Assembly: GCA_036736205.1 (NCBI GenBank)
Contig: DAINMX010000004.1
Location: 10,698-74,697 of the forward strand
DNA: 64,000 nt
Direction of reading: 5' to 3'
Source of the DNA: XYA12-FULL-58-9 sp001798605
GTDB lineage: Bacteria; Myxococcota; XYA12-FULL-58-9
Shown: positions 13,630 to 22,772 of the stretch, piece by piece
How positions within the stretch are numbered: position 1 is the stretch's first letter
Layout of the letters: each line of letters starts with the position of its first letter
Notes under the pieces: generated by a model
Database searches by the model: none
Seen by the model: only the letters and a program-made list of their open reading frames with translations
What the model was told of the DNA's origin: nothing
Program-made: the position numbers and the translations under genes

Positions 13630-16600
13630 ATGACTGCGACCATCTTGGGGGGGCGCTATCGGGTCACCGGTGCCTTGGGGGCAGGTGGACAGGGCGAGGT
13701 TCTGTCCGCCGAGGATACTTGGTGTGCCAACAGCCAAGTGGTCCTCAAACGTGTGTTGCAGACTGCCCGTGAATCACTTCGAGCTGAGTTTTCTGCGCTC
13801 CGGTCGTTGGTTCATCCTGCTTTGGTGGAAGCACGCGATTTCGGCGTTTTTGCGGGTGAGTGCTATCTCGTTGAGGCATTTGTGTCCGGCGTCGAGTTGG
13901 CAGTTTGGGCCCAGGGGCGGTCGGCCCGAGAGGTCGCCCTGGCCTTGGCCCCGGTGGCACACGCCTTGGCGCATCTGCATGCGAGAGGTCTCGTGCACAT
14001 GGACCCGAGCCCTGCCAACATTCTTATGGCAGATGCCTCCGCTGTGCTGCTCGACCTCGGACTTGTTCGACCCATGGGGGTGGCCGGTGCCGCTGGGACG
14101 GTGGGCTTTGTTGCTCCGGAGGTGCTGGCGGGGGAGTCGGTTGCTGCCGCAGCTGACGTGTACGGACTTGCGGCAACGATGGCGTTTGTTCTCGGCGGCT
14201 CGGCACCGCAAAGTCACCGTTTGTTTGAGCTGTCGAAGATTGAAGACGGGGAAGTTCGACGGATCTTGGCTGATTGCCTGAGTCACTCACCTGCTTCGCG
14301 GCCAACGGCGTTGGAACTGTCGAGGCAGCTGACTGAGTTGGGTGGAGCGAACCGGGCACCTTGGGCGCGACCATTGATGCAGCTGCCATTGTGCGGACGG
14401 GAAGGTGAGGCGTCTGATTTCGAGCGATGGCTGTCCGAGGGAACGGGAGCGTTTGTCATCGGCGGCAACTCCGGCTCGGGAAGAACCGCATTTGCCGATG
14501 CCTGCGCCGACCGTGCGCGAATATCATGGTTCGCCGTTCTTGCCGTCTCGGCTGACGACCCCCGTGCTCTAGAACGGCTTGTGGGGCAGGCCATGGCCGT
14601 GGCGGCAGCGAGCTCTATTGGATTTGGGGATCTGAACGCCGCGCTCGGCGACTTTGTCAGGCACACGCTTTTGTCTGCAGATGCGCAGCGAGTGCGAACA
14701 GCGACAGAGAATGCTGAACTTGCCGTCTTGGCCTTGGATACATTGGGAAGAGCGACACCCACCTTGGTCGTTGTCGATGAGACGGCCGCCGCTGACGAGG
14801 CGTTGACCCGAGCCATTGCTATCTGGCGCGCGCGGCGGGTCGACGTGGGGTCAAGGTTCCTGTTGGTGGTTGACTCACTTGCCGACGTGAACGTCGAGAT
14901 GACGCCGCTCTCGGAGTCGGCCGTTCGGCAACTGCTCCATTTGTCGTTTGCCGAGGAACGTCCCACCGCAGAGGCGGAACATTTGTTGAACGTCTTTGGG
15001 GGTACGCCTCGCCTGCTCTTGGGCGCCCTGCAACGGCTCGGTCGCGATGGAGGGAGACTACTAGATCTCGATGCGGGCACGTCTGAAGTTGTTATCGAAC
15101 TACCACCGGGACTTGCTCCTTTGGCGCTGACCCGGGAAGCCGTTCCCGAGGCCGTTGTGCGTGAGCTCATCGGCGACGATATCTATGCCACGTTACAGCT
15201 GGCATTGCACAGTGGTGCCTTGCGTTTGCAGCGCACCGGCGATGGAGCATCCTATCTGGTGCCAGAGTCTGTGCGTCTGCCGCTCTTGCGACTTGCCAAG
15301 GCTTCAGATCACGCGATGTTGGCGACGGCTTTCGAGTCAGCCAATTTGCACCTGAATGCGGCATCGAGCTGGGCTCAGGCCGGTGACTTGTCTCGGGCGA
15401 TCCGGTTGCTGCAATCAACCGTGGGGGCTAGAGCGGATGAAAGGTTGCGGGCGATTTCCGGGGTCGCGGCGCACAGCGAGGACTTGCCGCAGAAGTTGGT
15501 CGAGGAGTGGGCTCGCCTCGCCTCGGCGGCGGCCAACGTTGAAGCCATGGGGGCGGCTGCCGCCATGCTCAAGCGATTGGGTCAGGCAAAACAGGGGCGA
15601 CGCCTGATGGCGGCGTGCCAGGTGAAGCTCGGCAGGTACCGAGAGGCTCTGGCGACTCTTGATGGCTGCGAGTTGGACGACGAGGGCAGAGCGGTGAAGG
15701 CCCGTGCGCTTCTTTTCTGTGGCAAAGCCAAAGAAGCAATGCAGATTGCGTCAACATGGCGTGAGGCGAACGTAGAGGCGCGCGCAGATATGCTCGATGT
15801 TCTCGGGCACAGTGCCTTTGCCACGGGAGATGTGGAGGCCGCAAAGGCTGCGTTGGGTGAGGCACTGGCGCAGGCGGAGGCCGTCGGCGATCCCATCGCC
15901 CGCGCGCGGGCGCAAAACGGACTTGGCATCGTCATGCAACGGACCGGGGAGTATGAGCAGGCCCTTGAGCTGTATCGGGCAGCCTTGCGCAATGCAGGCA
16001 CGCTGGGCCGTGTGACCAGAACCGCAAATCTTGCCACCTTGTTTCAGGACATGGGAATGATGGTCGATGCTAGGGAGCAATACACCCAGGCTCTATCTGA
16101 AGCCGTGGCGTTGGCGAACGTAAGGGAACAGGTCCGGGTCGGTGTCAATCTTGCCAATCTCATGGTGCTGCTCGGCGAGCTGGGGTCGGCGATCCAGCTG
16201 GCACAGCAGACCCTGCAGTTGAGTGTGGCGGATGGCTCTGACCATGCCGCAGTCATGGCTTGCTTGGTACTGTGTGAGGCACGCCTGGAGCGTCAGGATC
16301 ACCAGGCCGCGGGTGAATCTCTGGAAAAGGCAGTTGAGCTCATTGGCGGCGTAGAAGATCGGGTTGCGCGGGCCGAGCTCGATCTGCTTCGAGTGCGGTG
16401 GCATGTGGCACGAGGCGAGCTGGAATTGGCAGCAGCCCATCTCGGCCAGGTGGACGTTGCGGCAGGTGCAGCGCACTTAGCTCGTCAAATCGCCTTTTGG
16501 CGCTCATACATTTGTCTCGCAAGCGGACAGCCGAATCCAGAGCAAGCAAGACAAGCCTATGAGTTGGCGGTTCGGGCCAAGGACGACGAACTCAGGTGGC

Positions 16601-18432
16601 GGGCTGCGGCGCTTTGGTGCCGCGCTTGCGACCGAACGGGCGACGAGTACGGACCTGAATGTCGGGTTCTGGCACAAGGTGCGCTGGACGCTTGGCTTGA
16701 TCGTCTTCCACCCAATCTGCAGACGAGCTATCTCGCCTGCGCATCCCGTAAAGAACTTGCCCAGTGGGTGAGGAGTGTTGCCATGCCAGTCAGTCAGGTT
16801 GGGCCGGTGGCGTATCGGCGCATCCTCGGAATCAATCGTCGTTTGGCCCGTGAGCACGAGGTTGGGCCTCTGTTGGAGCTGATTGTCGACGCCGCCATCG
16901 AGTTGCTGGGCGCTGAGCGAGGTTTCGTGGTGTTGCGTGACGGTGACGGAGTGCGGGTCGCGGTGGCACGCCAATTTGACAAACGCTCCCTTGAGGACGG
17001 GCGACAACGAATCAGTCGATCAATCGCGCTCGAGAGCCTTCGTACCGGCGAGGCCATTCTAACGACCAACGCCCAACAGGATGACCGTTTCGCAAACATA
17101 GCCAGCGTGGCCATGCTCAAGGTTCGTTCGGTGGTCTGTGTTCCTCTCAGAGGCATGGCGCGAGAGGATGATCCGGTTATTGGTGCCCTCTACCTCGATC
17201 ATCGCTTTCAAGAGAGAGCTTTCACCGATGATGATGTCGAGTTTTGCGAGTCGTTTGCCGATCAAGCAGCAATAGCTCTCGAGAACGCGCGGCTGTTGGA
17301 GAGGACACGGGAACAAGAACGGCGACTGGCGGCACAGAACGAGCGTCTCGAACGGCTCAACAAACAATTGCAAAATGAGGCGGCTCAATACGCGGCCGAA
17401 GCGGAAGATGCGCTGCGCCGATTACGTGAGGAGGGACCGACTGTTGGTGTAGGCAAGGGATTCGAACGGATGGTGGGCAGATCAGACAAGCTGCGAGAAG
17501 CACTGCGCATGGTCGACCGTTTCGCCGACACCGATGTGCCCGTGGTCATTTTTGGTGAATCGGGGACTGGCAAAGAACTTATCGCACGCGCAATTCACGA
17601 GCGATCGAGTCGTGCCAACAAACCCTTTGTCAGTATCAACTGCGGTGCCATTCCGGAAAACCTCATTGAGAGTGAGCTCTTCGGTTACAAGCGGGGAGCT
17701 TTCACCGGTGCTGTTCGTGACAAAGCAGGACTGCTCGCGGCGGCGAATCACGGAACTCTGCTGTTGGACGAAATTGGGGAGATGCCCCTGACGATGCAGG
17801 TCAAGATGCTCAGGGTATTGCAGGAACGAGAATATCGACCCGTGGGAGCTACCGAGAGTGTTCCAGCCAATGTGCGAGTGGTGAGCGCTTCCCACGAGAA
17901 CCTGGAAGAGATGGTGGCGAACGGCCGGTTCCGCGAGGATTTGTTCTACCGATTGCGTGTTGTGGAGATTTGCGTCCCACCTTTGCGGGAGCGGCGGGAA
18001 GATATCCCGGCGCTCGTCGACCATTTTTGCCGACAGGTCGGTGGCAAAACCGGCGAGGAGTGCTTCTCGAACGCTGCCCTTGCACGGCTGCTTGGTTACG
18101 ACTGGCCGGGGAACGTTCGCGAGCTCGAAAACGAAGTGAGGCGTGCCTTGGCACTCTCCGACGACGTCGTCGATCTCGGCGGGTTGTCGGAACGGTTTCA
18201 AACCATCCGTGCCGCGGGGGCCGCGACCTTGGCGGACACAGCGCGCGGGTCTCTCAAGGACATCGTCGAGGGGTTTGAATGTCAGGTCCTGCTGGCGACT
18301 CTTGGAAGAAATGGCTGGAACGTCCGACAAGCAGCCAAAGACCTCGGACTGTCGCGGGCCGCATTCTACACGCGGCTCAGCAAGTATGGCATCACCCGTG
18401 AGGGCCATTCGTTGCCGACTGTGGGGCGATGA
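13630..18432 (+). CDS. Ser/Thr kinase-ATPase-TPR-GAF-sigma54 activator-Fis fusion protein (1600 aa)
   Basis: Domains in order: a protein-kinase domain (1-240) with glycine loop GALGAGGQGEV, Lys40, catalytic loop HMDPSPAN (123-130, Met for the usual Arg) and DLG (142-144). Then comes an STAND-like ATPase module with GGNSGSGRT (278-286) and VVVDE; a long TPR/helical array (about 650-960); a GAF domain (about 1075-1225); and a short coiled coil. A sigma54-interaction AAA+ domain follows, with GESGTGKE (about 1307), the sigma54-contacting GAFTGA (about 1356) and LLLDEIGEMP, and a C-terminal Fis-type helix-turn-helix (NVRQAAKDLGLSRAAFYTRLSKYG). It should activate sigma54 promoters in response to a phosphorylation or ligand signal. 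GGAGG 10 bases upstream fixes ATG 13630. The Met in the HxD motif makes it a non-RD kinase; Asp and Asn needed for catalysis are kept. Confidence 0.92.
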   Translation: MTATILGGRYRVTGALGAGGQGEVLSAEDTWCANSQVVLKRVLQTARESLRAEFSALRSLVHPALVEARDFGVFAGECYLVEAFVSGVELAVWAQGRSAREVALALAPVAHALAHLHARGLVHMDPSPANILMADASAVLLDLGLVRPMGVAGAAGTVGFVAPEVLAGESVAAAADVYGLAATMAFVLGGSAPQSHRLFELSKIEDGEVRRILADCLSHSPASRPTALELSRQLTELGGANRAPWARPLMQLPLCGREGEASDFERWLSEGTGAFVIGGNSGSGRTAFADACADRARISWFAVLAVSADDPRALERLVGQAMAVAAASSIGFGDLNAALGDFVRHTLLSADAQRVRTATENAELAVLALDTLGRATPTLVVVDETAAADEALTRAIAIWRARRVDVGSRFLLVVDSLADVNVEMTPLSESAVRQLLHLSFAEERPTAEAEHLLNVFGGTPRLLLGALQRLGRDGGRLLDLDAGTSEVVIELPPGLAPLALTREAVPEAVVRELIGDDIYATLQLALHSGALRLQRTGDGASYLVPESVRLPLLRLAKASDHAMLATAFESANLHLNAASSWAQAGDLSRAIRLLQSTVGARADERLRAISGVAAHSEDLPQKLVEEWARLASAAANVEAMGAAAAMLKRLGQAKQGRRLMAACQVKLGRYREALATLDGCELDDEGRAVKARALLFCGKAKEAMQIASTWREANVEARADMLDVLGHSAFATGDVEAAKAALGEALAQAEAVGDPIARARAQNGLGIVMQRTGEYEQALELYRAALRNAGTLGRVTRTANLATLFQDMGMMVDAREQYTQALSEAVALANVREQVRVGVNLANLMVLLGELGSAIQLAQQTLQLSVADGSDHAAVMACLVLCEARLERQDHQAAGESLEKAVELIGGVEDRVARAELDLLRVRWHVARGELELAAAHLGQVDVAAGAAHLARQIAFWRSYICLASGQPNPEQARQAYELAVRAKDDELRWRAAALWCRACDRTGDEYGPECRVLAQGALDAWLDRLPPNLQTSYLACASRKELAQWVRSVAMPVSQVGPVAYRRILGINRRLAREHEVGPLLELIVDAAIELLGAERGFVVLRDGDGVRVAVARQFDKRSLEDGRQRISRSIALESLRTGEAILTTNAQQDDRFANIASVAMLKVRSVVCVPLRGMAREDDPVIGALYLDHRFQERAFTDDDVEFCESFADQAAIALENARLLERTREQERRLAAQNERLERLNKQLQNEAAQYAAEAEDALRRLREEGPTVGVGKGFERMVGRSDKLREALRMVDRFADTDVPVVIFGESGTGKELIARAIHERSSRANKPFVSINCGAIPENLIESELFGYKRGAFTGAVRDKAGLLAAANHGTLLLDEIGEMPLTMQVKMLRVLQEREYRPVGATESVPANVRVVSASHENLEEMVANGRFREDLFYRLRVVEICVPPLRERREDIPALVDHFCRQVGGKTGEECFSNAALARLLGYDWPGNVRELENEVRRALALSDDVVDLGGLSERFQTIRAAGAATLADTARGSLKDIVEGFECQVLLATLGRNGWNVRQAAKDLGLSRAAFYTRLSKYGITREGHSLPTVGR

Positions 18433-18456
18433 CTCGATTCGAATGCCTCACGCCAA

Positions 18457-19260
18457 TCAGGAGGGGTGCGGCACACCGTTGTGGTGGTGCTGTTGTCGTG
18501 GTGCGACCGCCCGCTCGGGATCGCCGCCTGCGCCGCCGATGTCTCGGTGCAGGGCGATGAGGTTGGATCGGACATCCCGTACGAGCACCTCGAGATCGGC
18601 CTTGGTGTAACCTGCTGTGGGAATGGGCCTGCCAATACGGGCACGAACGAGGCCTGGTCTGAGGTGGAGGCCGCCTGGCGGCAACACGCGATGGGCCCCT
18701 TCGATCGCGACGGGGACGATCGGTACGCCAGAGTTTAGCGCCACCACGAAGATACCCTTCTTGAAAGGTTTGATGACGCCGTCAGTACTGCGCGTGCCCT
18801 CGGGGAAGGCGATGATGTTGGCTCCCGCGCGTATCTGTTCCCCGGCCTTGTTGAGGCTGCGGATTGCCTGTCGGCTATTGCCTCGATCGACAAACACCAT
18901 GCCGGTGGCCCACATGTACCAACCCAGAAAGGGCACGAAGGCAAGGGCCTTCTTGGCGACAAACCTTAACCCCACCGGAATCGCCACGAAGCCGACGCAG
19001 ATGTCGGCCATGGATTGGTGGTTGAGCACGAAAATGTGCGGCTGTGTGAAGTCGACTTGCTCTCGGCCCTCGACTTCAAGATGCAAGCCTGAAATCCAAA
19101 ACAGACCTGGCGACCAGATTACGCGGGGTACAGCGAGGGCGAGCTTCTGGCTGAATGTGAGCAGCAGGAGCACCAACGACAACACCGCACACAAAACGGT
19201 CCAGACGCACAAGAACACTCCCTGCAGGGAGTTGAGCAAAAGCCAGCCTAGATTGCCCAT
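18457..19260 (-). CDS. plsC: 1-acyl-sn-glycerol-3-phosphate acyltransferase (PlsC/LPLAT family)
   Basis: The 267-residue protein has a long hydrophobic N-terminus (about 5-48) that should anchor it in the inner membrane. The acyltransferase HX4D motif follows in NHQSMAD (His81, Asp86), then MVFVDRGN and the acceptor-binding FPEGTRS (about 153). It ends in a His/Gln-rich tail. It would add the second acyl chain in phosphatidic-acid synthesis; relatives with other acceptors look similar, so exact specificity is inferred. The ATG at 19260 is chosen because further upstream the frame runs into the helicase gene region; only a weak AGGG precedes it. It converges on the kinase-activator gene with 24 bases between. 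Confidence 0.9.
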   Translation of the reverse strand: MGNLGWLLLNSLQGVFLCVWTVLCAVLSLVLLLLTFSQKLALAVPRVIWSPGLFWISGLHLEVEGREQVDFTQPHIFVLNHQSMADICVGFVAIPVGLRFVAKKALAFVPFLGWYMWATGMVFVDRGNSRQAIRSLNKAGEQIRAGANIIAFPEGTRSTDGVIKPFKKGIFVVALNSGVPIVPVAIEGAHRVLPPGGLHLRPGLVRARIGRPIPTAGYTKADLEVLVRDVRSNLIALHRDIGGAGGDPERAVAPRQQHHHNGVPHPS

Positions 19261-19346
19261 GGCCCTGAGGATATACGAAATCTTCAAGTTTGCATCAATA
19301 TTCGAATCAGTCGTTGGACAAAGACTGAGACTGGGTAACAGCGGCG

Positions 19347-21002
19347 ATGACGACGACGTTCGAGCTGCGCGACTACCAACGACAGTGCCTCGAGGCGATT
19401 TGGGCGCACTATCAAGCTGGCGTGCGTCGGCAATTGGTGTGCTTGCCAACAGGGACTGGCAAAACAATCGTCTTCGCCAATTTCCCCTCATTTTTTCGCA
19501 TGCGCAAAAGGATGCTCGTGTTGGCCCATCGAGAGGAGCTTCTTTGCCAAGCCCGCGAAAAGGTGATGCGTGCGAATCCGCATCTAAGGGTAGAGATCGA
19601 GCAGGGCACACAACGAGCGAGCGACGACTGTGACGTAGTGGTCGCCAGTGTGCCCACACTGGGGCGGCATGACCCCAAGCGCCTGGAGCGTCTCGGGCCC
19701 GACAACTTCTACCTCGTGGTGGTCGATGAGGCACACCATGCGGTGGCACAAACCTATCACCGTGTTCTCGATCGTCTCGGGGTGTTCGAAAAAGATACCC
19801 CTAAGCTCCTGGTCGGCTTCACCGCTACTCCCAAGCGTGGGGACAAGGCCGGTCTCGATACAATCTTCGAGTCGATAGTGTTCTCTCGGAATTTGCCAGA
19901 CATGGTGGACGCTGGCTACCTGGCGCCGGTTGCGGGTTTTCGCGTCGAGACAGAGGTCGACCTCTCCCGCGTTGGGAAACGCATGGGGGACTATGTCGCC
20001 TCGCAACTCTCCAAGGCAGTGAATGTCGCTGCCCGCAACGAGCTGGTTGTGCAAGTCTGCCGTGAGCGATTGGCCGACAGGCAGACCCTGGTATTCTGCG
20101 TCGACGTAGCTCACGCCAAGAGCCTCGCGGCAACCTTTGAGAGGACAGGGGTCCCCACCGCCTGCGTGACAGGTGAGATGCCGGGTGAAGCCCGGCGCGA
20201 GGCATTGGCGAAGTTTTCCAGGGGTGAGGTGCAGGTCCTCACCAATTGCATGGTCTTGACCGAGGGGTACGACGAGTCGTCGGTGTCTGGGATTGTCCTG
20301 GCCCGGCCGACGCGCTCGGCGTTGCTGTACACACAGATGATTGGGCGCGGCACGCGTTTGCATCCTGGCAAGGAGGATGTGAAGGTCATTGATGTGGTCG
20401 ATGTGACCCGTGACAACGCATTGGCAACATTGCCGAGCCTGTTCGGACTTTCACCCAACTTTGACTTGGAAGGCAACACGACCCAAAGGGTGCAGGATGC
20501 ATTGCATTGGACTCAGCACAACCGGCCGTGGGTGCGAGCGGACTTGGCTACGTCCATGAGTGACTTGCGCTATCGTTGTCAACGAATCAACCTGCTCGAC
20601 CTCGAACTTCCCCAGGAGCTCGGCGGCCACGTTGACTTTGCCTGGACCGCAGTGGCCAAGGACACCTATCGTTTGGGATTAGGAAAAGCGGAGTCGCTCG
20701 TGGTCGCGTCGACAATCCTTGATCGCTGGGAGGTGGCGTTGCACTCCTCCTCGAGCCCCAAAATTTTGTCATTGGGCAAGGATGCCCGCGATGCAATTCG
20801 GCGAGCCGAACAATGGGTGAGTGAGCAACGTCCAACGGCCGTCGGTCTGGTTCGACGGGATATGCGTTGGAGACGAGCGCCGGCATCACCGAAACAACTG
20901 GAGCTCTTGGGGAAAAAAGGAATTGACGTGCCAAAGGGGCTCACCAAGGGGCAGGCGAGCCACTTGATTGCGATGATTGGCCGTACCAACCGCACCAGTT
21001 AG
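19347..21002 (+). CDS. SF2 DEAD/DEAH-box helicase
   Basis: The 551-residue protein starts with a Q-like ELRDYQRQCLEAI, then motif I PTGTGKT (34-40), motif Ia VLAHREEL, motif II DEAH (about 127), motif III GFTATPKRGD, motif V LTEGYDE and motif VI QMIGRGTRLHPGK (about 330). This is the arrangement of the SSL2/RadD-like group of superfamily 2, ATP-driven translocases on DNA or RNA. The last 150 residues are not a known domain to me and end in a segment KQLELLGKKGIDVPKGLTKGQASHLI, a helical motif found at the end of some helicases and nucleases. RadD-type DNA repair is possible but not shown. It diverges from plsC (86 bases) and its last 62 bases overlap the 3' end of the PilZ gene. Confidence 0.88.
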   Translation: MTTTFELRDYQRQCLEAIWAHYQAGVRRQLVCLPTGTGKTIVFANFPSFFRMRKRMLVLAHREELLCQAREKVMRANPHLRVEIEQGTQRASDDCDVVVASVPTLGRHDPKRLERLGPDNFYLVVVDEAHHAVAQTYHRVLDRLGVFEKDTPKLLVGFTATPKRGDKAGLDTIFESIVFSRNLPDMVDAGYLAPVAGFRVETEVDLSRVGKRMGDYVASQLSKAVNVAARNELVVQVCRERLADRQTLVFCVDVAHAKSLAATFERTGVPTACVTGEMPGEARREALAKFSRGEVQVLTNCMVLTEGYDESSVSGIVLARPTRSALLYTQMIGRGTRLHPGKEDVKVIDVVDVTRDNALATLPSLFGLSPNFDLEGNTTQRVQDALHWTQHNRPWVRADLATSMSDLRYRCQRINLLDLELPQELGGHVDFAWTAVAKDTYRLGLGKAESLVVASTILDRWEVALHSSSSPKILSLGKDARDAIRRAEQWVSEQRPTAVGLVRRDMRWRRAPASPKQLELLGKKGIDVPKGLTKGQASHLIAMIGRTNRTS

Positions 21003-22752
21003 GAAAGGCTGTGCCTTGCAGCCGGTTGGAATATCCAGTTTCCACTACGACAGGTTGTACGCCGACAAGGGTGGTGATGGCTGTGTCGAGTCCGGGCCAG
21101 AGAGGCTCTTCGCTGGTTAGCACCACGGAAGCGAGATCCCGGTGCCCCAGCCCGTTTGCGGTGAGGATGCGTTCACACATGAGAGCGATGCGCTCATTGG
21201 CGACAGTGAGCCAATCACCGAGGACGTCAGACCCAACTTCGATGGGGGCACCCGCAACCGTCAACTGCCATGGTGCACCGGATTGGCCATTCCGTCGCAA
21301 TGCGCCGATCTGTTGAATGAGATGGCTTTTGAGAGTGGGGTCGTCGTCGACATCGAGCGTGTGCAGTCGTAGAAAGGCCGTCGCGGCGACATCTGCAACG
21401 AGCATGTCGATATCGTTGAAACCGAGGTCTGGGGCGCTGTGGACGGTTACGACCTCGGCTGGGCCCCGGATCAGAGAGGCTCGAGTCTCCGAAAAGGATG
21501 CGTCGACCACCAGTCCGAATGCCCCTGCGCTCAATCCTGTTGCCAAAGTCGCAAGGGTTGCAATTGGATCTGGGATGAGCTCCACCGCTCGAACTCCGGC
21601 TGCCAACAAATGCTTGCGCAGGGATTCGCCGGTGGCCGCGGGAGTCGTTGCTGGGAGAATGACTCTGACACGCGTCACTGGCGTCTGAGGCAACTGCATG
21701 GTCATTTGCTCGAAGAGGATATTGACAACCTGACTGAGCGCGACGGTGGTTTCGCCGACCGTTATTGCCAAGTGGTTATCGCAAGGCGACAGGGAGATGC
21801 CGAGGCGGCGAGTCGCTGCTATTGAGTGTGCGGAGGGCCATGGTCGTCCTGCCCAGGTCAGCAGAGCGGGAATGAGCATACCTTCTGCACTTGGAATGAC
21901 TCGGTCATTGTCTACGCCGATGCGCAACTCTGATGCAAAAATCTCAAGGGAACCATCGCCGACCGCTCGACCGCTGAGAAGAGCGGCACCACATGCGTCG
22001 AAGATCCAATCGCCAGCAGACAGAGCCGCCGCCAACATGGGCGCAGGAGCAATTTGAGGCTCCTCTTCTTCGAATGCGCCAAGTGCTTCTGTGACTTCAT
22101 TATCTGAGCGCTCGGCAGTTTTCTCCCTTGTCGTTTCGTCGAGTGGGTCGAACGCAACATCGACAGCAACTTCCGCATCGACTGCCAAATCGAAGTGCTC
22201 ATTGGATGCTTCCGTGCTCAATTCATCCGGCGCACCCATATCGGCGAAGGAATCTTCCAGAATTGAGTCGAGGGCACTTTGCTCCTCCGCATCCAAATTC
22301 GCCTCTTCGACCGATGCGAGAGGCGTCTCTGTTGTTCTTGTTTCGGCTGGGTGCCCGTCGGTTGGAGGGACAGATTTCTGCCGCTGCGGTGCCCGCTCGC
22401 CATCGCCCCGCTCGGCCACGATCTGATGGATGAGCTCATCGGTCTGTGGATCGAGGTCGATGAACTCCAGTCCCATTCCAGGGGGGGTGTCCGGGGTTGC
22501 GGTGTCGGCACGGCGGGCCCAGCGAACGATGCCGAGGCCACGGAGGATGCGGGAGTTGTCTGCCAGACGGTATTCGAAACTGATTCTGCTTCCCACAGGC
22601 GCAGGATCCGCGGTCCGCACGAAGATGCCCGTTCGAGAAAGATTTTGGGCAAACCTCTCAACGAAAGTTTCTCGGTCCGGGTACTTGAGGTTGACCTTGA
22701 TCTTCACGTCAACCCGCTTGTTACGGCCCGGGCTGGGGGCGTTTCCTGGCAC
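20941..22752 (-). CDS. PilZ-domain protein fused to a degenerate Hsp70/actin-like ATPase domain
   Basis: The 603-residue protein opens with a PilZ domain of the Myxococcus paralogue type: RVDVKIKVNLKYPD, FAQNLSRTGIFVRT, a GMGLEFIDLD end (about residues 13-110). A Glu/Asp-rich linker (110-240) follows, then a region whose order matches the Hsp70 nucleotide-binding domain: VRVILPATTPAATGESLRKH, LIPDPIATLATLATGL (cf. INEPTAAALAYGL), GLVVDASFSE (cf. FDLGGGTFD) and a final ASVVLTSEEPLWPGL (cf. VVLVGGSTRMP). The phosphate and adenosine glycines are lost, so ATPase activity is doubtful. PilZ domains often bind c-di-GMP, but the RxxxR motif is not obvious here. GTG 22752 is chosen for its AGGAG; a GTG at 22773 overlaps the upstream stop by one base. 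Confidence 0.8.
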   Translation of the reverse strand: MPGNAPSPGRNKRVDVKIKVNLKYPDRETFVERFAQNLSRTGIFVRTADPAPVGSRISFEYRLADNSRILRGLGIVRWARRADTATPDTPPGMGLEFIDLDPQTDELIHQIVAERGDGERAPQRQKSVPPTDGHPAETRTTETPLASVEEANLDAEEQSALDSILEDSFADMGAPDELSTEASNEHFDLAVDAEVAVDVAFDPLDETTREKTAERSDNEVTEALGAFEEEEPQIAPAPMLAAALSAGDWIFDACGAALLSGRAVGDGSLEIFASELRIGVDNDRVIPSAEGMLIPALLTWAGRPWPSAHSIAATRRLGISLSPCDNHLAITVGETTVALSQVVNILFEQMTMQLPQTPVTRVRVILPATTPAATGESLRKHLLAAGVRAVELIPDPIATLATLATGLSAGAFGLVVDASFSETRASLIRGPAEVVTVHSAPDLGFNDIDMLVADVAATAFLRLHTLDVDDDPTLKSHLIQQIGALRRNGQSGAPWQLTVAGAPIEVGSDVLGDWLTVANERIALMCERILTANGLGHRDLASVVLTSEEPLWPGLDTAITTLVGVQPVVVETGYSNRLQGTAFPNWCGWYGQSSQSSGSPAPW

Positions 22753-22772
22753 GGGCGAATTAACTCCTGGCA

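Noticed and set aside
13774..17007. Several long open frames on the minus strand under the kinase-activator gene
   Set aside because: They are antisense shadows in GC-rich coding DNA, with no ribosome sites or recognisable domains; the plus-strand gene is unbroken.
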